Source: Cepaea nemoralis (taxonomy: Eukaryota; Mollusca; Gastropoda; Stylommatophora; Helicidae). Taken from it: a DNA stretch of 64,000 nt. The notes beneath the pieces were generated by a model. That model did not search any database. It had not been told where the DNA came from and saw nothing but the letters and a program-made list of their open reading frames with translations. Positions 35,703 to 45,928 of the stretch are shown piece after piece. Both the position numbers and the translations under genes were made by a program. Each line of letters opens with the position of its first letter. Positions within the stretch are counted from its first letter, which is position 1. Location: NCBI GenBank assembly GCA_014155875.1, contig JACEFZ010004110.1, forward strand, positions 23,732-87,731, in the 5' to 3' direction.

Positions 35703-36966
35703 TATTATATAAAGTAAAGCCAGCCGCCGTTCTAGTGACCACATCCCACATTGTGTGTATATTATATAAAGTAAAGCCAGCCGTTCTAGTGACCACATCC
35801 CACATTGTGTGTATATTATATAAAGTAAAGCCAGCCGTTCTAGTGACCACATCCCACATTGTGTGTATATTATATAAAGTAAAGCCAGCCGACGTTCTAG
35901 TGACCACATCCCACATTGTGTGTATATTATATAAAGTAAAGCCAGCCGTTCTAGTGACCACATCCCACATTGTGTGTATATTATATAAAGTAAAGCCAGC
36001 GCGTTCTAGTGACCACATCCCACATTGTGTGTATATTATATAAAGTAAAGCCAGCCGTTCTAGTGACCACATCCCACATTGTGTGTATATTATATAAAGT
36101 AAAGCCAGCCGACGTTCTAGTGACCACATCCCACATTGTGTGTATATTATATAAAGTAAAGCCAGCCGTTCTAGTGACCACATCCCACATTGTGTGTATA
36201 TTATATAAAGTAAAGCCAGCCGTTCTAGTGACCACATCCCACATTGTGTGTATATTATATAAAGTAAAGCCAGCCGTTCTAGTGACCACATCCCACATTG
36301 TGTGTATATTATATAAAGTAAAGCCAGCCGTTCTAGTGACCACATCCCACATTGTGTGTATATTATATAAAGTAAAGCCAGCCTGCGTTCTAGTGACCAC
36401 ATCCCACATTGTGTGTATATTATATAAAGTAAAGCCAGCCGTTCTAGTGACCACATCCCACATTGTGTGTATATTATATAAAGTAAAGCCAGCCGACGTT
36501 CTAGTGACCACATCCCACATTGTGTGTATATTATATAAAGTAAAGCCAGCCGTTCTAGTGACCACATCCCACATTGTGTGTATATTATATAAAGTAAAGC
36601 CAGCCGTTCTAGTGACCACATCCCACATTGTGTGTATATTATATAAAGTAAAGCCAGCCCGTTCTAGTGACCACATCCCACATTGTGTGTATATTATATA
36701 AAGTAAAGCCAGCCGTTCTAGTGACCACATCCCACATTGTGTGTATATTATATAAAGTAAAGCCAGCCGACGTTCTAGTGACCACATCCCACATTGTGTG
36801 TATATTATATAAAGTAAAGCCAGCCGACGTTCTAGTGACCACATCCCACATTGTGTGTATATTATATAAAGTAAAGCCAGCCGTTCTAGTGACCACATCC
36901 CACATTGTGTGTATATTATATAAAGTAAAGCCAGCCGTTCTAGTGACCACATCCCACATTGTGTGC
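35703..36966. repeat. 54-bp minisatellite, about 23 units
   Basis: The unit contains TATTATATAAAGTAAAGCCA, GCCGTTCTAGTGACCACATC and CCACATTGTGTGTA. Length variants sit only at the GCC|GTTC junction (for example +GAC, +TGC). The period is a multiple of three, so long frames stay open on both strands; these are not genes. Confidence 0.95.
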
Positions 36967-37340
36967 AGGTTGATCTAAACATGTGGAGCCAGCACCATAT
37001 ACCCAACAAGCCTTAATGCTTGAAGAAAGGTTCTTCATATTGAAAACTACGCTAAATATCTCTAGTGCTGGCTGTTGTGTCAACTGTCCTTGAACAGATA
37101 ATACAATGTTTTGTTACTATTTGCAGCAACAGACGCCATAAGTAAGTTGTATTCTTGTCTCACATTATTAGAACTGATAAGTACACAAATAAGTACACAT
37201 TGAATTTATTGTAAGTGTTATGATCTGAGAGTATTGATTGCCTGTCACAATGTTTGTATGTTTTAACAACATCAACAATAGGCGATGGTATCAGTCAGCG
37301 AATATCTTCCGGCGGCAGGTATTTTACTGTGAGCAAGTTT
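36967..37340 (+). repeat. Host tandem unit U2, mini-exon-bearing segment
   Basis: Aligns with 23153-23480 (see that entry). The unit breaks off at the Penelope-like element. Confidence 0.7.
37127..37141 (+). other. Candidate 15-nt mini-exon
   Basis: TTGCAG precedes and GTAAGT follows CAACAGACGCCATAA. The position is paralogous to the 42-nt island at 23308. In its first frame the last codon is TAA, so coding would need another phase. Speculative. Confidence 0.22.
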
Positions 37341-37344
37341 CATC

Positions 37345-37790
37345 CTTCACGCACAGACGCACATAGGAGTTGGCCTAAGCGTCTTGTTCATTGTGGCCTG
37401 AAACGATGTTGCTTGTAGCTCGTCTGTGGTGATAATTAGTATATCGTCCACATAACGCCGGTAAAAGGCCAAGTTGTTGATGTCTGAGGATCTCTTTTCT
37501 TCTAAATGTGCCATGAAGATGTCCTGCTAGAATAGGACCAAGAATACTCCCCATGGCCACTCCGTCAATTTGGCGGTATGACTTAGTTAGAAAATTGAAT
37601 TGTATCTTGGCGGTACATAGTAGTGGTAGCCTCTCCAGAATAGGTGTTGGTATGCCTAATTTTAGTTGTTTGTCTTCAATGCGTTCCCTTATTATTTTCA
37701 CTGTCTCCTCTAATGGAACGTTAGTGAATAGGGAGGCTATATCCATGGATGCCTATGTGTTTGTTATTTATGTCCATAGTATCCAATAAT
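37345..37790 (-). pseudogene. Penelope-like RT palm fragment (inverted)
   Basis: The minus strand shows MDIASLFTNVPLEETVKIIR and IDGVAMGSILGPILAG. After a frameshift near 37505 it shows LAFYRRYVDDILIITTDELQ with the catalytic YVDD. It stops about 20 residues before the next RT block, which resumes on the opposite strand at 37868. Confidence 0.75.
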
Positions 37791-37864
37791 TCCACCAGTT
37801 GGAATGTATCTCTGAGTATTTTTGGATCTCTCTATCTATGGAACATCTCTCTCTCTCTCTCTCT

Positions 37865-38709
37865 CTATCTATGGAACACGAACACAATGAAGCGTTACCG
37901 TTCCTAGATATTCTAATGAGACGTAGAGCAGACGGCACAATTCAAAGAAACATGGACTGGCCAATACCTAAATTTTCAGAGCTTCACACCTGTCCAGTAC
38001 AAACGGGGCTTAGTAAGGACCTTGTTTGACCGTGCTAGAAAGATATGCATCCAGGACACACTGACAGAGGAATTTGAAACTCTGAAGAATGTCTTAAACC
38101 TGAATGGGTACTCCACAGGATTTATAAAGCGCCATTGCCAACAGCCCAAACCCAAAGCAGACGTAACTACAGTCCCTAAACTCAAGGTATTCATCCAGCT
38201 AACCTTTCGAGGGGATTACGTAATGCAACGTCTACAAGACCGGCTTACCTACAGCAGTAGGTCGAACATTCTGTGCGGCAACTCCAGTCATTAGATATAA
38301 AACCGTACCCATTCCTACACCAGCAGTCAAAGAGCCTGTTCCTCTGTACGCCACAAACAATTGTATTTACCAATTCACATGTAGATGCCAGGCCGTTTAC
38401 ATTGGTCGAACGGAGAGACAGCTTAACAAACGGGTGTCAGAACACATACCTCAATGGGTCAACAAGATACAACACACAGGAGATGCTAGCCGCGTGGGGC
38501 CGACACACCGGAAGCTCCCGGCGTCTTCAATCGGCAGGCACATTGTCGACAGTGGCCATTTTGTGGACAGAGACACTGCATTTCGCGTGTTGTTTAACAC
38601 ACAAAATACTCGCTTGTTAAAATTTGCAGAAGCAATTATGATCTATCAACGCAAGCCAGAATTGTGTAAACAGAAAGACATGTTAGTCAGCTTAAAATTA
38701 CCGTGGTAG
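37865..38709 (+). pseudogene. Penelope-like RT C-terminus and GIY-YIG endonuclease fragment
   Basis: Plus strand: EHEHNEALPFLDILMRRRAD (RT after the catalytic site), then thumb and linker with frameshifts near 38025 and 38275. The endonuclease follows: CRCQAVYIGRTERQLNKRVS near 38381-38440, ending IYQRKPELCKQKDMLVSLKL at 38700. It is more decayed than copy 1 and a different subfamily (YIGRTERQL here against YIGQTGRRL there). Confidence 0.75.
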
Positions 38710-39096
38710 ATAAGTGACATTACTGTGCGAATTGTGTATATTTCAACTTGAAGGATTTATCTAGTTAATTTCACGTAAGTTGTGTGATTTCTGCAGTATG
38801 TACCTGACGAGATGCAGCGAAATATGCCAGGCAATAAATCGTGCAATCTATTGTTTGTGTCTTCGTTATTCAAATATACAGTTTGCCATTGCCGAACTCA
38901 TAATTCAGATCCATGCGTCTGGTACCACAGACTCCGCTCGAGTGTTGTAATTTGTAACCGTTCTTTTACTGCTCTGTTCATTTAGAGTGCACACTTTTTC
39001 GTGTCACTTCATTATTCCCGGTGACAATTATTCAGTATGTTTTGCCTGAATTCGTATGTTTCTCTTATCACCATCGTCTCCCTTCATTAGATTTTA

Positions 39097-39707
39097 TCAT
39101 AGCTCTTTTCGTGACATAGCAGATAGTACACAACCTTGCTTAACTCCACTCTTGATTTCAAACTCTTCTGAAGTTGAACAATTAAACATGATTATACCCT
39201 TCGTGTCTGTGTGGAACAATTCCACAATGGACAGAAGAGTTGGTGGGCAGCCAATCTTCTTTAGTGCCTTGAACAGACCCTTACGACTGACCAAATCAAA
39301 TGCCTTTGTGAGGTCGATGAAGGCAATAAACAGTGGTTGATTCTGTTCACGGCATTTTTCTTGCATTTGTTCGCAATGAGAATATCATATCAATGATATA
39401 CTTGGTCTAGTCGGAAGCCACACTGTGATTCGGGGTAGACTTGATCTCCTAGGACTTGAAGTCTGTACAGAATAATTCTGGCAAATACTTTTCCAACAAT
39501 ACACAGAAGTGAGATACCCCTATAGTTGTTGCAGTCGCTTCGATCGCCCTTGTTCTTGTACAGTGTTATGATGCTTGAATCTTTTAAATTCTGTGGGACT
39601 TGTCCTTCTCGCCAGCATAGCTCTATTAGCTGGTAGAGAATGTCAAGTAGGTAAATGGACCGAAACATTCGTGGAAGGTGGGCTCTTCTGATGATCAGAA
39701 CCCCCAC
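39097..39707 (-). pseudogene. LINE-K RT fragment
   Basis: The minus strand reads LIELCWREGQVPQNLKDSSI, ITLYKNKGDRSDCNNYRGIS and YPESQCGFR. After a small internal deletion (39367-39389) it reads FIAFIDLTKAFDLVSRKGLF and SGVKQGCVL. RT blocks 2-4 of a LINE family also seen at 46986-47325 and 58277-59225. I place it with RTE-type elements, with the clade uncertain. Confidence 0.75.
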
Positions 39708-39710
39708 CCC

Positions 39711-39954
39711 TGCCGTGTTTGCTCCGCGGCGGAGTTTTTATCACTATCAGCAATAAACACACGCCAAATCCACACAAAGAAACCTGGCCAGCTCAATGAC
39801 TAACACCCTTGCTGGTCACTTCCGGTAGAATTTCTATTGAGAAGGAAAATTTAAAACATGGTTCCAGTTGTCAGGTCTGATAGCCTTAAAGGGGAGACAA
39901 GAAATCATGTGGGGAAAAAAGGTAGCCGGCGCTGTAGTAATAACATCCCTTTTA

Positions 39955-39957
<3 letters not shown>
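39711..39957. other. Short unassigned stretch before the nested RTE pair
   Basis: Probably more LINE-derived sequence, not resolved. Its last bases (CATCCCTTTTAAC, 39945-39957) form the left target duplication of the element that follows, matched with one mismatch by AATCACTTTTAAC at 45485-45497. Confidence 0.45.
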
Positions 39958-39985
<28 letters not shown>

Positions 39986-40146
39986 CTTCTTCTTCTTCTT
40001 CTTCTTCTTCTTCTTCTTCTTCTTCTTCGTCTTCGTCTTCGTCTTCTTCTTCTTCTTCTTCTTCTTCTTCTTCTTCTTCTTCTTCTTCTTCTTCTTCTTC
40101 TTCTTCTTCTTCTTCTTCTTCTTCTTCTTCTTCTTCTTCTTCTTCA
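39958..40146. repeat. (TTC)n/(GAA)n expanded LINE tail
   Basis: About 63 triplets, interrupted by a few TCG. It begins right after the last residues of the RTE-H protein. The sister element RTE-X ends in only about five GAA units, so the tail has expanded after insertion. Poly-Ser/Phe/Lys/Glu frames are artefacts. Confidence 0.95.
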
Positions 40147-41799
40147 TCAGCTTTCCGAGCCATTGAGGTTCTTTGCTGCAAATACAATCCGTCTCCATTC
40201 GTCTCTCTGGTGGACCTTCTCTTGCCAGTCGTTGATTCCAAGTGCTTGTAGGTCTGTACATGTATTATCTATCCACCGTCTTCTTGGTCTACCTCGGGGT
40301 TTACGGTCATTTATTTCCTGAGTGTAAGCGAGTTTTGTTTCCCTATTATCTTCCATTCTTTCTATATGCCCCAGCCATTGTAGTCTATTAGCCTTCATGA
40401 TACCAGTGATTAGCGGGGACTTAAACAGATCATAAATGTCTTTGTTACTTCTTCTTTTCCACTCTCCACTTTGTGTATCCCTAATGGGTCCAAAGATGCG
40501 TCTTAAAATTTTGTTCTCAAAGGTTTGTAACAAGGCTTCGTCTCCTTTCGTTGTACTCCAGGTTTCAGAGCCATACAGCACAACTGGTCTGATCAGTGTT
40601 TTGTATATTGTGATTTTGGTGTTACGAGATAGCGCCTTTGATTTTAGTAGATGTTGTAGTGCATAGTATATCTTATTTCCAGAGTTGATTCTAGTTTGTA
40701 TTTCTTCCCTTATGATGTTGGAGCAGTTGAAGATTGTACCCAGGTATTTGTATGTTTCCGTTCTTTTAATGGTCATATTATCTATTTGTATGTGGCCAGA
40801 GTTTTTAGCCATTCCGTCTCTTGAAATTACCATATATTCTGTCTTATCTTGGTTGATAACCAGCCCCATCTGTTGGGCTTTTTCCTTTAAGTGAGTCAAT
40901 ATTTCCAATGTCTTTTGTTCACTTTGCCCTATAATATCTATATCATCTGCATAACCAAGCAGCTTGGATGTTCCTCCAATATCACATTCCTCCTTTATCT
41001 TCCTTACAACTTTCTCTAGAGCCAGATTGAAGAGTAGCGGCGATAGTGCATCACCCTGTTTCAAGCCAGATGTTATTTGGAAGGGGTCTGATTTCCTGCC
41101 TTTATATGTTACTATATTATAAGTATCTTCCATGCATAGTCTGGTCATGTTGATTAACTTCCTTGGTATTCCAAATTCCTGCATAGCATTCCATAGACTA
41201 TTCCTATGGACACTATCATAAGCCTTTTTAAAATCCACAAAAATGTTATGGAGATCTCTTTTATATTCCCAATGTTTCTCGGCTATTTGTCGTAAGATAA
41301 ATATCTGATCTATTGTTGATCTGTTTTGTCTAAAACCCGCCTGGTAGTCACCTAATATGTCTTCTGAATATGGTTTTAGTCTATTTAGTAATACTGCGGA
41401 TAGTATCTTATAGCTTGTGGACAGTAGTGATATTCCTCTATAATTTCCACATTGGAACTTGTCTCCTTTCTTAAAGATAGGTATCAATAATGACTCTTTC
41501 CAGTCATGGGGTAATTCTTCTGTCCTCCAGATTTTTATCATTAGTTCGTATAGCTTTAGATGTAATGCATGGCCACCTGCCTTTATAAATTCAGCAGCAA
41601 TTCCATCAGTCCCAGTTGCCTTATTGTTTTTAAGTCGTGTGATTGCATATAGGATTTCTTCAAATACAGGTTCTTCAATTTGTGGTTCACACGTTAGAAC
41701 CTCTTCCTGTGGGAAAGTGTTACTTGGAGCTTCACAATTTAGTAATTCAATAAAATATTCTTTCCATGTGTTACACATTTCCTCATTGGTATTTATCAT
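40147..41799 (-). CDS. RTE-H reverse transcriptase, intact 550-residue frame
   Basis: Reverse transcriptase of an RTE-type LINE that copies its RNA at a nicked target. Motifs in order: LLIPIFKKGDKFQCGNYRGI (about residues 102-121), AGFRQNRSTIDQIF, FVDFKKAYDSVHR, SGLKQGDALSPLLF, LGYADDIDIIG with the catalytic YADD, and KYLGTIF. A C-terminal region follows with LQWLGHIERMEDN and PRGRPRRRW. No stop or frameshift occurs, and it is nearly identical to the frame at 43260. The natural protein would continue upstream through a linker and APE endonuclease, now separated by the nested insertion. The Met at 41799 is therefore only the first Met of this segment. Not functional as it stands. Confidence 0.88.
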   Translation of the reverse strand: MINTNEEMCNTWKEYFIELLNCEAPSNTFPQEEVLTCEPQIEEPVFEEILYAITRLKNNKATGTDGIAAEFIKAGGHALHLKLYELMIKIWRTEELPHDWKESLLIPIFKKGDKFQCGNYRGISLLSTSYKILSAVLLNRLKPYSEDILGDYQAGFRQNRSTIDQIFILRQIAEKHWEYKRDLHNIFVDFKKAYDSVHRNSLWNAMQEFGIPRKLINMTRLCMEDTYNIVTYKGRKSDPFQITSGLKQGDALSPLLFNLALEKVVRKIKEECDIGGTSKLLGYADDIDIIGQSEQKTLEILTHLKEKAQQMGLVINQDKTEYMVISRDGMAKNSGHIQIDNMTIKRTETYKYLGTIFNCSNIIREEIQTRINSGNKIYYALQHLLKSKALSRNTKITIYKTLIRPVVLYGSETWSTTKGDEALLQTFENKILRRIFGPIRDTQSGEWKRRSNKDIYDLFKSPLITGIMKANRLQWLGHIERMEDNRETKLAYTQEINDRKPRGRPRRRWIDNTCTDLQALGINDWQEKVHQRDEWRRIVFAAKNLNGSES

Positions 41800-41899
41800 A
41801 TTCCCATCTTTGTCTTTTAAACCATATGTGTTTTGTTGGTGCCCCCTCGTTTCATTGACTTCAGTTCTTTAAAAAATTTTCTGGATTCATTTTTCTGGT

Positions 41900-42615
41900 C
41901 ACTGTGGCAATGTGGCACTCAGCTCCTCTATAACTTCTGACTTGCTGTATGTTTGATGCATTTCTGTTGTTAATTAAAATGTGATCTATTTGATTATAGG
42001 TTCTCTTGTCACATGATTTCCAAGTTTGTTTGTGTATATCCTTTCTTTGTAGTCTGGTACTGCTAATCTGCAGTCCTTTGGCTTCGGCCAGGTTGATGAC
42101 TCTCCATCCATTATCATTTGAAGTTGTATGTAGGCTTTCCATACCGGCCACTTTTTTATTAGTTTGCTCTCTACCTATTTTTGCATTGAAGTCTCCCAGC
42201 ACAATCAGGATGTCCTGTTTGGGGGTTTCTTCTATGACATCTTCCAGATCATTATAAAAGTCTTCTTTAATATCATCTTCTTTCTCTTCAGTAGGTGCAT
42301 GTACATTAATCATCGTTATATTTTTCCATTTACCTTTTACTCGTAATTTACTAATCCTGTCATTAAAAGCTTTAAAGTTTAAAACGTTCCCCCATAACTC
42401 TTTTTTGATGACAAATCCTGTTCCTAATTCATGTTTATTTGGGTGTTTCCTCCATATATTATAATCATTCCACTTTGCTCTAAAGTACCCTCTCCTGGCC
42501 ACCTTATTTCTTGAATTGCTGTTATATCCATTTGATATTCACCCAGCTCCCGGGTTAGTTCTTCGGCCGCTCCAGCTCGATATAGTGTCCGTACATTCCA
42601 TGTTCCAAATCTCAA
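41900..42615 (-). pseudogene. RTE-X APE endonuclease (inverted segment)
   Basis: The minus strand starts MRFGTWNVRTLYRAGAAEEL, with AIQEIRW. After one frameshift near 42435 it continues GTGFVIKKELWGN, INVHAPTEEKED, VLGDFNAKIGREQT and YNQIDHILINNRNAS. The usual SDH near the end is cut by the inversion breakpoint. Known APE function: nicking the target strand that primes reverse transcription. Confidence 0.85.
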
Positions 42616-42736
42616 AAGTCCTTTAACGTTCCAAGGTCGTTGTCCAGATAAGTCAGTCCGATATCGAGGCTCATGTATTTGTTTCGTAACAAAGAAAGGT
42701 TTTTACAAAGGTGGGGATGTTAACCCCACGCTTCAA

Positions 42737-43262
42737 CCCCCAACCTGAGAGCTTTCTATACTAAATTACAAAGATTACACCCAACATATAACAGAGAAAA
42801 ACTGCAAGACATTACAGTCAAAGAGAAATTTACAGATGAAATAAAATGTAAACTTGAAACTCTGCAAAACCCTTCGGAGGAAAGCGTTGACCAAACTTGG
42901 TTGAACATCAAGAATACAATTCAGTCTACCGCAGAAGAATGTCTCGGTGTGTTAACCACGCATAGAAAGAACAGATGGTTCAATCAAAAATGTGAAGAAG
43001 CAGTCATTAGGAAGAAGAATGCCAGACATGTATGGTTAAATGACATCAATAACATCCAAAAGGAAGAGCATTATAGAAATGAATGTAAAGAGGCTACAAA
43101 AATAGTCAGACAGCAGAAGCGAGAATATATGAGTAATATAATCAAAGATATGGAAACTAATCACCAGGAAAATGAATCCAGAAAATTTTTTAAAGAACTG
43201 AAGTCAATGAAACGAGGGCACCAACAAAACACATATCGTTTAAAAGACAAAATGGGAATATG
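42737..43262 (+). pseudogene. RTE-X linker between endonuclease and RT
   Basis: The plus strand reads LQRLHPTYNREKLQDITVKE, EECLGVLTTHRKNRWFNQKC and RQQKREYMSNIIKDME. It is the same sequence found on the minus strand at 44939-45400. A one-base deletion near 43250 (GACAAAATGGG against GACAAAGATGGG in RTE-H) shifts it out of frame with the RT. Confidence 0.8.
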
Positions 43263-44912
43263 ATAAATACCAATGAGGAAATGTGCAACACATGGAAAGA
43301 ATATTTTATTGAATTACTAAATTGTGAAGCTCCAAGTCACATTTTCCCACAGGAAGAGGTTCTAACATGCGAACCACAAATTGAAGAACCTACATTTGAA
43401 GAAATCCTATATGTAATCACACGACTTAAAAACAATAAGGCAACTGGGACTGATGGAATTGCTGCTGAATTTATAAAGGCAGGTGGCCATGCATTACATC
43501 TAAAGCTATACGAACTAATAATAAAAATCTGGAGGACAGAAGAATTACCCCATGACTGGAAAGAGTCATTATTGATACCTATCTTTAAGAAAGGAGACAA
43601 GTTCCAATGTGGAAATTATAGAGGAATATCACTACTGTCCACAAGCTATAAGATACTATCCGCAGTATTACTAAATAGACTAAAACCATATTCAGAAGAC
43701 ATATTAGGTGACTACCAGGCGGGTTTTAGACAAAACAGATCAACAATAGATCAGATATTTATCTTACGACAAATAGCCGAGAAACATTGGGAATATAAAA
43801 GAGATCTCCATAACATTTTTGTGGATTTTAAAAAGGCTTATGATAGTGTCCATAGGAATAGTCTATGGAATGCTATGCAGGAATTTGGAATACCAAGGAA
43901 GTTAATCAACATGACCAGACTATGCATGGAAGATACTTATAATATAGTAAAACATAAAGGCAGGAAATCAGACCCCTTCCAAATAACATCTGGCTTGAAA
44001 CAGGGTGATGCACTATCGCCGCTACTCTTCAATCTGGCTCTAGAGAAAGTTGTAAGGAAGGTAAAGGAGGAATGTGATATTGGAGGAACATCCAAGCTGC
44101 TTGGTTATGCAGATGATATAGATATTATAGGGCAAAGTGAACAAAAGACATTGGAAATATTGACTCACTTAAAGGGAAAAGCCCAACAGATGGGGCTGGT
44201 TATCAACCAAGATAAGACAGAATATATGGTAATTTCAAGAGACGGAATGGCTAGAAACTCTGGCCACATACAAATAGATAATATGACCATTAAAAGAACG
44301 GAAACATACAAATACCTGGGTACAATCTTCAACTGCTCCAACATCATAAGGGAAGAAATACAAACTAGAATCAACTCTGGAAATAAGATATACTATGCAC
44401 TACAACATCTACTAAAATCAAAGGCGCTATCTCGTAACACCAAAATCACAATACACGAAACACTGATCAGACCAGTTGTGCTGTATGGCTCTGAAACCTG
44501 GAGTACAACGAAAGGAGACGAAGCCTTGTTACAAACCTTTGAGAACAAAATTTTAAGACGCATCTTTGGACCCATTAGGGATACACAAAGTGGAGAGTGG
44601 AAAAGAAGAAGTAACACAGACATTTATGATCTGTTTAAGTCCCCGCTAATCACTGGTATCATGAAGGCTAATAGACTACAATGGCTGGGGCATATAGAAA
44701 GAATGGAAGATAATAGGGAAACAAAACTCGCTTACACTCAGGAAATAAATGACCGTAGACCCCGAGGTAGACCAAGAAGGCGGTGGAGAGATAATACATG
44801 TACAGACCTACAAGCACTTGGAATCAACGACTGGCAAGAGAAGGTCCACCAGAGAGACGAATGGAGACGGATTGTATTTGCAGCAAAGAACCTCAATGGC
44901 TCGGAACGCTGA
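43260..44912 (+). CDS. RTE-X reverse transcriptase, intact 550-residue frame
   Basis: Same length and almost the same sequence as the RTE-H frame, with all RT motifs (GNYRGISLL, AGFRQNRST, FVDFKKAYDSV, QGDALSPLL, YADD, YLGTIF) and the C-terminal GRPRRRWRDN region. Differences seen are a few substitutions (for example SHIFPQE against SNTFPQE). The first Met is an internal residue of the original polyprotein. The upstream one-base deletion and the inverted endonuclease mean this copy cannot make the complete enzyme. Confidence 0.88.
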   Translation: MINTNEEMCNTWKEYFIELLNCEAPSHIFPQEEVLTCEPQIEEPTFEEILYVITRLKNNKATGTDGIAAEFIKAGGHALHLKLYELIIKIWRTEELPHDWKESLLIPIFKKGDKFQCGNYRGISLLSTSYKILSAVLLNRLKPYSEDILGDYQAGFRQNRSTIDQIFILRQIAEKHWEYKRDLHNIFVDFKKAYDSVHRNSLWNAMQEFGIPRKLINMTRLCMEDTYNIVKHKGRKSDPFQITSGLKQGDALSPLLFNLALEKVVRKVKEECDIGGTSKLLGYADDIDIIGQSEQKTLEILTHLKGKAQQMGLVINQDKTEYMVISRDGMARNSGHIQIDNMTIKRTETYKYLGTIFNCSNIIREEIQTRINSGNKIYYALQHLLKSKALSRNTKITIHETLIRPVVLYGSETWSTTKGDEALLQTFENKILRRIFGPIRDTQSGEWKRRSNTDIYDLFKSPLITGIMKANRLQWLGHIERMEDNRETKLAYTQEINDRRPRGRPRRRWRDNTCTDLQALGINDWQEKVHQRDEWRRIVFAAKNLNGSER

Positions 44913-44927
44913 AGAAGAAGAAGAAGA

Positions 44928-45482
44928 ATTTTTCTGGTGATTAGTTTCATTTCTTTGATTATATTACTCATATATTCTCGCTTCTGCTGTCTGACTATTT
45001 TTGTAGCCTCTTTACATTCATTTCTATAATGCTCTTCCTTTTGGATGTTATTGATGTCATTTAACCATACATGTCTGGCATTCTTCTTCCTAATGACTGC
45101 TTCTTCGCATTTTTGATTGAACCATCTGTTTATTCTATGCGTGGTTAACACACCGAGACATTCTTCTGCGGTAGATTGAATTGTATTCTTGATGTTCAAC
45201 CAAGTTTGATCAACGCTTTCCTCCGAAGGGTTTTGCAGAGTTTCAAGTTTACATATTATTTCATCTGTAAATTTCTCTTTGACTGTAATGTCTTGTAGTT
45301 TTTCTCTGTTATATGTTGGGTGTAATCTTTGTAATTTAGTATAGAAAGCTCTCTTAAGTTTTATTTTAAATTTTGCTCCAACGAGGAAGTGGTCACTGTG
45401 GCGCTTAGCTCCTCTATAACTTTCTGACTTGCTGTATGTTTGATGCATTTCTGTTGTTAATTAAAATGTGATCTATTTGATT
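44928..45482 (-). mobile_element. RTE-H, 5' part (linker and end of endonuclease)
   Basis: The minus strand reads YNREKLQDITVKEKFTDEII and, upstream, SYRGAKRHSDHFLVGAKFKI, containing the APE-type SDH that RTE-X lost. It is truncated at about YNQIDHILIN, where the host unit begins (45483). It continues the RTE-H frame interrupted at 41899. Confidence 0.85.
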
Positions 45483-45928
45483 ATATAATCACTTTTAACA
45501 TTATTAATAAATATCAGTAGTATTTGCAATTGAATAATTGCATGTAAATAGAAAGTATAATGTGGTTTTACCATATTCTGTTTCAACAGCCCACACAAGT
45601 TAATTTACCTCAGGTCGCGCATTGTTACAGCTTGTAAATGAGTACACATTGTAGTGTTGTCATTGATAACATTTCAGTGATGTATGCGACTGTCAAGATA
45701 TTTTATATTTCTCTAAATCTTTAACACCAGGCATAAGACAGGGAAGTAATCTGAAACGTACAAATGAATGCGATTGGGGAATAGTGAACCAAGCATGTGT
45801 AACTTGATTGAACTGGAAATATATTTACTAAAATACTTCAGAATTGACTTAGTAACACATGCATTTTCACAACTCTGCACCATTTATAATTAACAATATA
45901 ATGGAACATATAACAGTGATATCCATGT
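45483..45928 (+). repeat. Host tandem unit U3, left segment
   Basis: Aligns with U1 (16045-16258 and 18579-18690) and U2 (25232-25423). A weak splice-like island (CAACAG, then nine bases, then GTTAAT) lies at 45590-45598 in the position of the mini-exons. Confidence 0.7.
45590..45598 (+). other. Paralogous mini-exon position, 9 nt, weak donor
   Basis: TTTCAACAG precedes CCCACACAA, and GTTAATTT follows where the other units have GTAAGT. Downstream intron-like sequence aligns with 37142 onward. Probably degenerate. Confidence 0.15.

Larger units (their letters stand above)
37341..38845. mobile_element. Penelope-like element copy 2 with inverted 5' part
   Basis: The left part (about 37345-37790) reads on the minus strand. 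The right part (about 37865-38710, then a 3' non-coding stretch) reads on the plus strand. Together they are consecutive pieces of one Penelope-like RT plus GIY-YIG protein, with the first piece flipped. This is the geometry produced by twin priming. Borders are approximate. Confidence 0.7.
39958..41899 (-). mobile_element. RTE-H: outer RTE-type LINE, 3' part
   Basis: Minus-strand element whose 3' tail is the long (TTC)n run, that is (GAA)n on its own strand, at 39958-40146. It contains the 550-residue RT frame and stops at 41899, where RTE-X is inserted. It resumes at 44928. Outer flanks CTTTTAAC at 39950-39957 and 45490-45497 fit a 12-bp duplication with one mismatch. Confidence 0.85.
41900..44927 (+). 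mobile_element. RTE-X: RTE-type LINE nested in RTE-H, with 5' inversion
   Basis: Flanked by the 11-bp duplication ATTTTTCTGGT (41889-41899 and 44928-44938), which joins the two halves of RTE-H. Left part 41900-42736 is inverted and contains the 5' leader and endonuclease. Right part 42737-44927 is in the plus sense and runs from just after the endonuclease to a (GAA)n tail. In an unbroken copy the two breakpoints lie only about 50 nt apart. This is the classic twin-priming product. High similarity to its host shows that the family was recently active. Confidence 0.88.

Noticed and set aside
35695..37009. Long frames of 230-342 codons on both strands
   Set aside because: They are translations of a 54-bp minisatellite whose period is a multiple of three; both strands are open at once and the units are near identical.
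39834..40261. Poly-Glu, poly-Lys, poly-Ser and poly-Phe frames
   Set aside because: All are readings of the (TTC)n/(GAA)n LINE tail.
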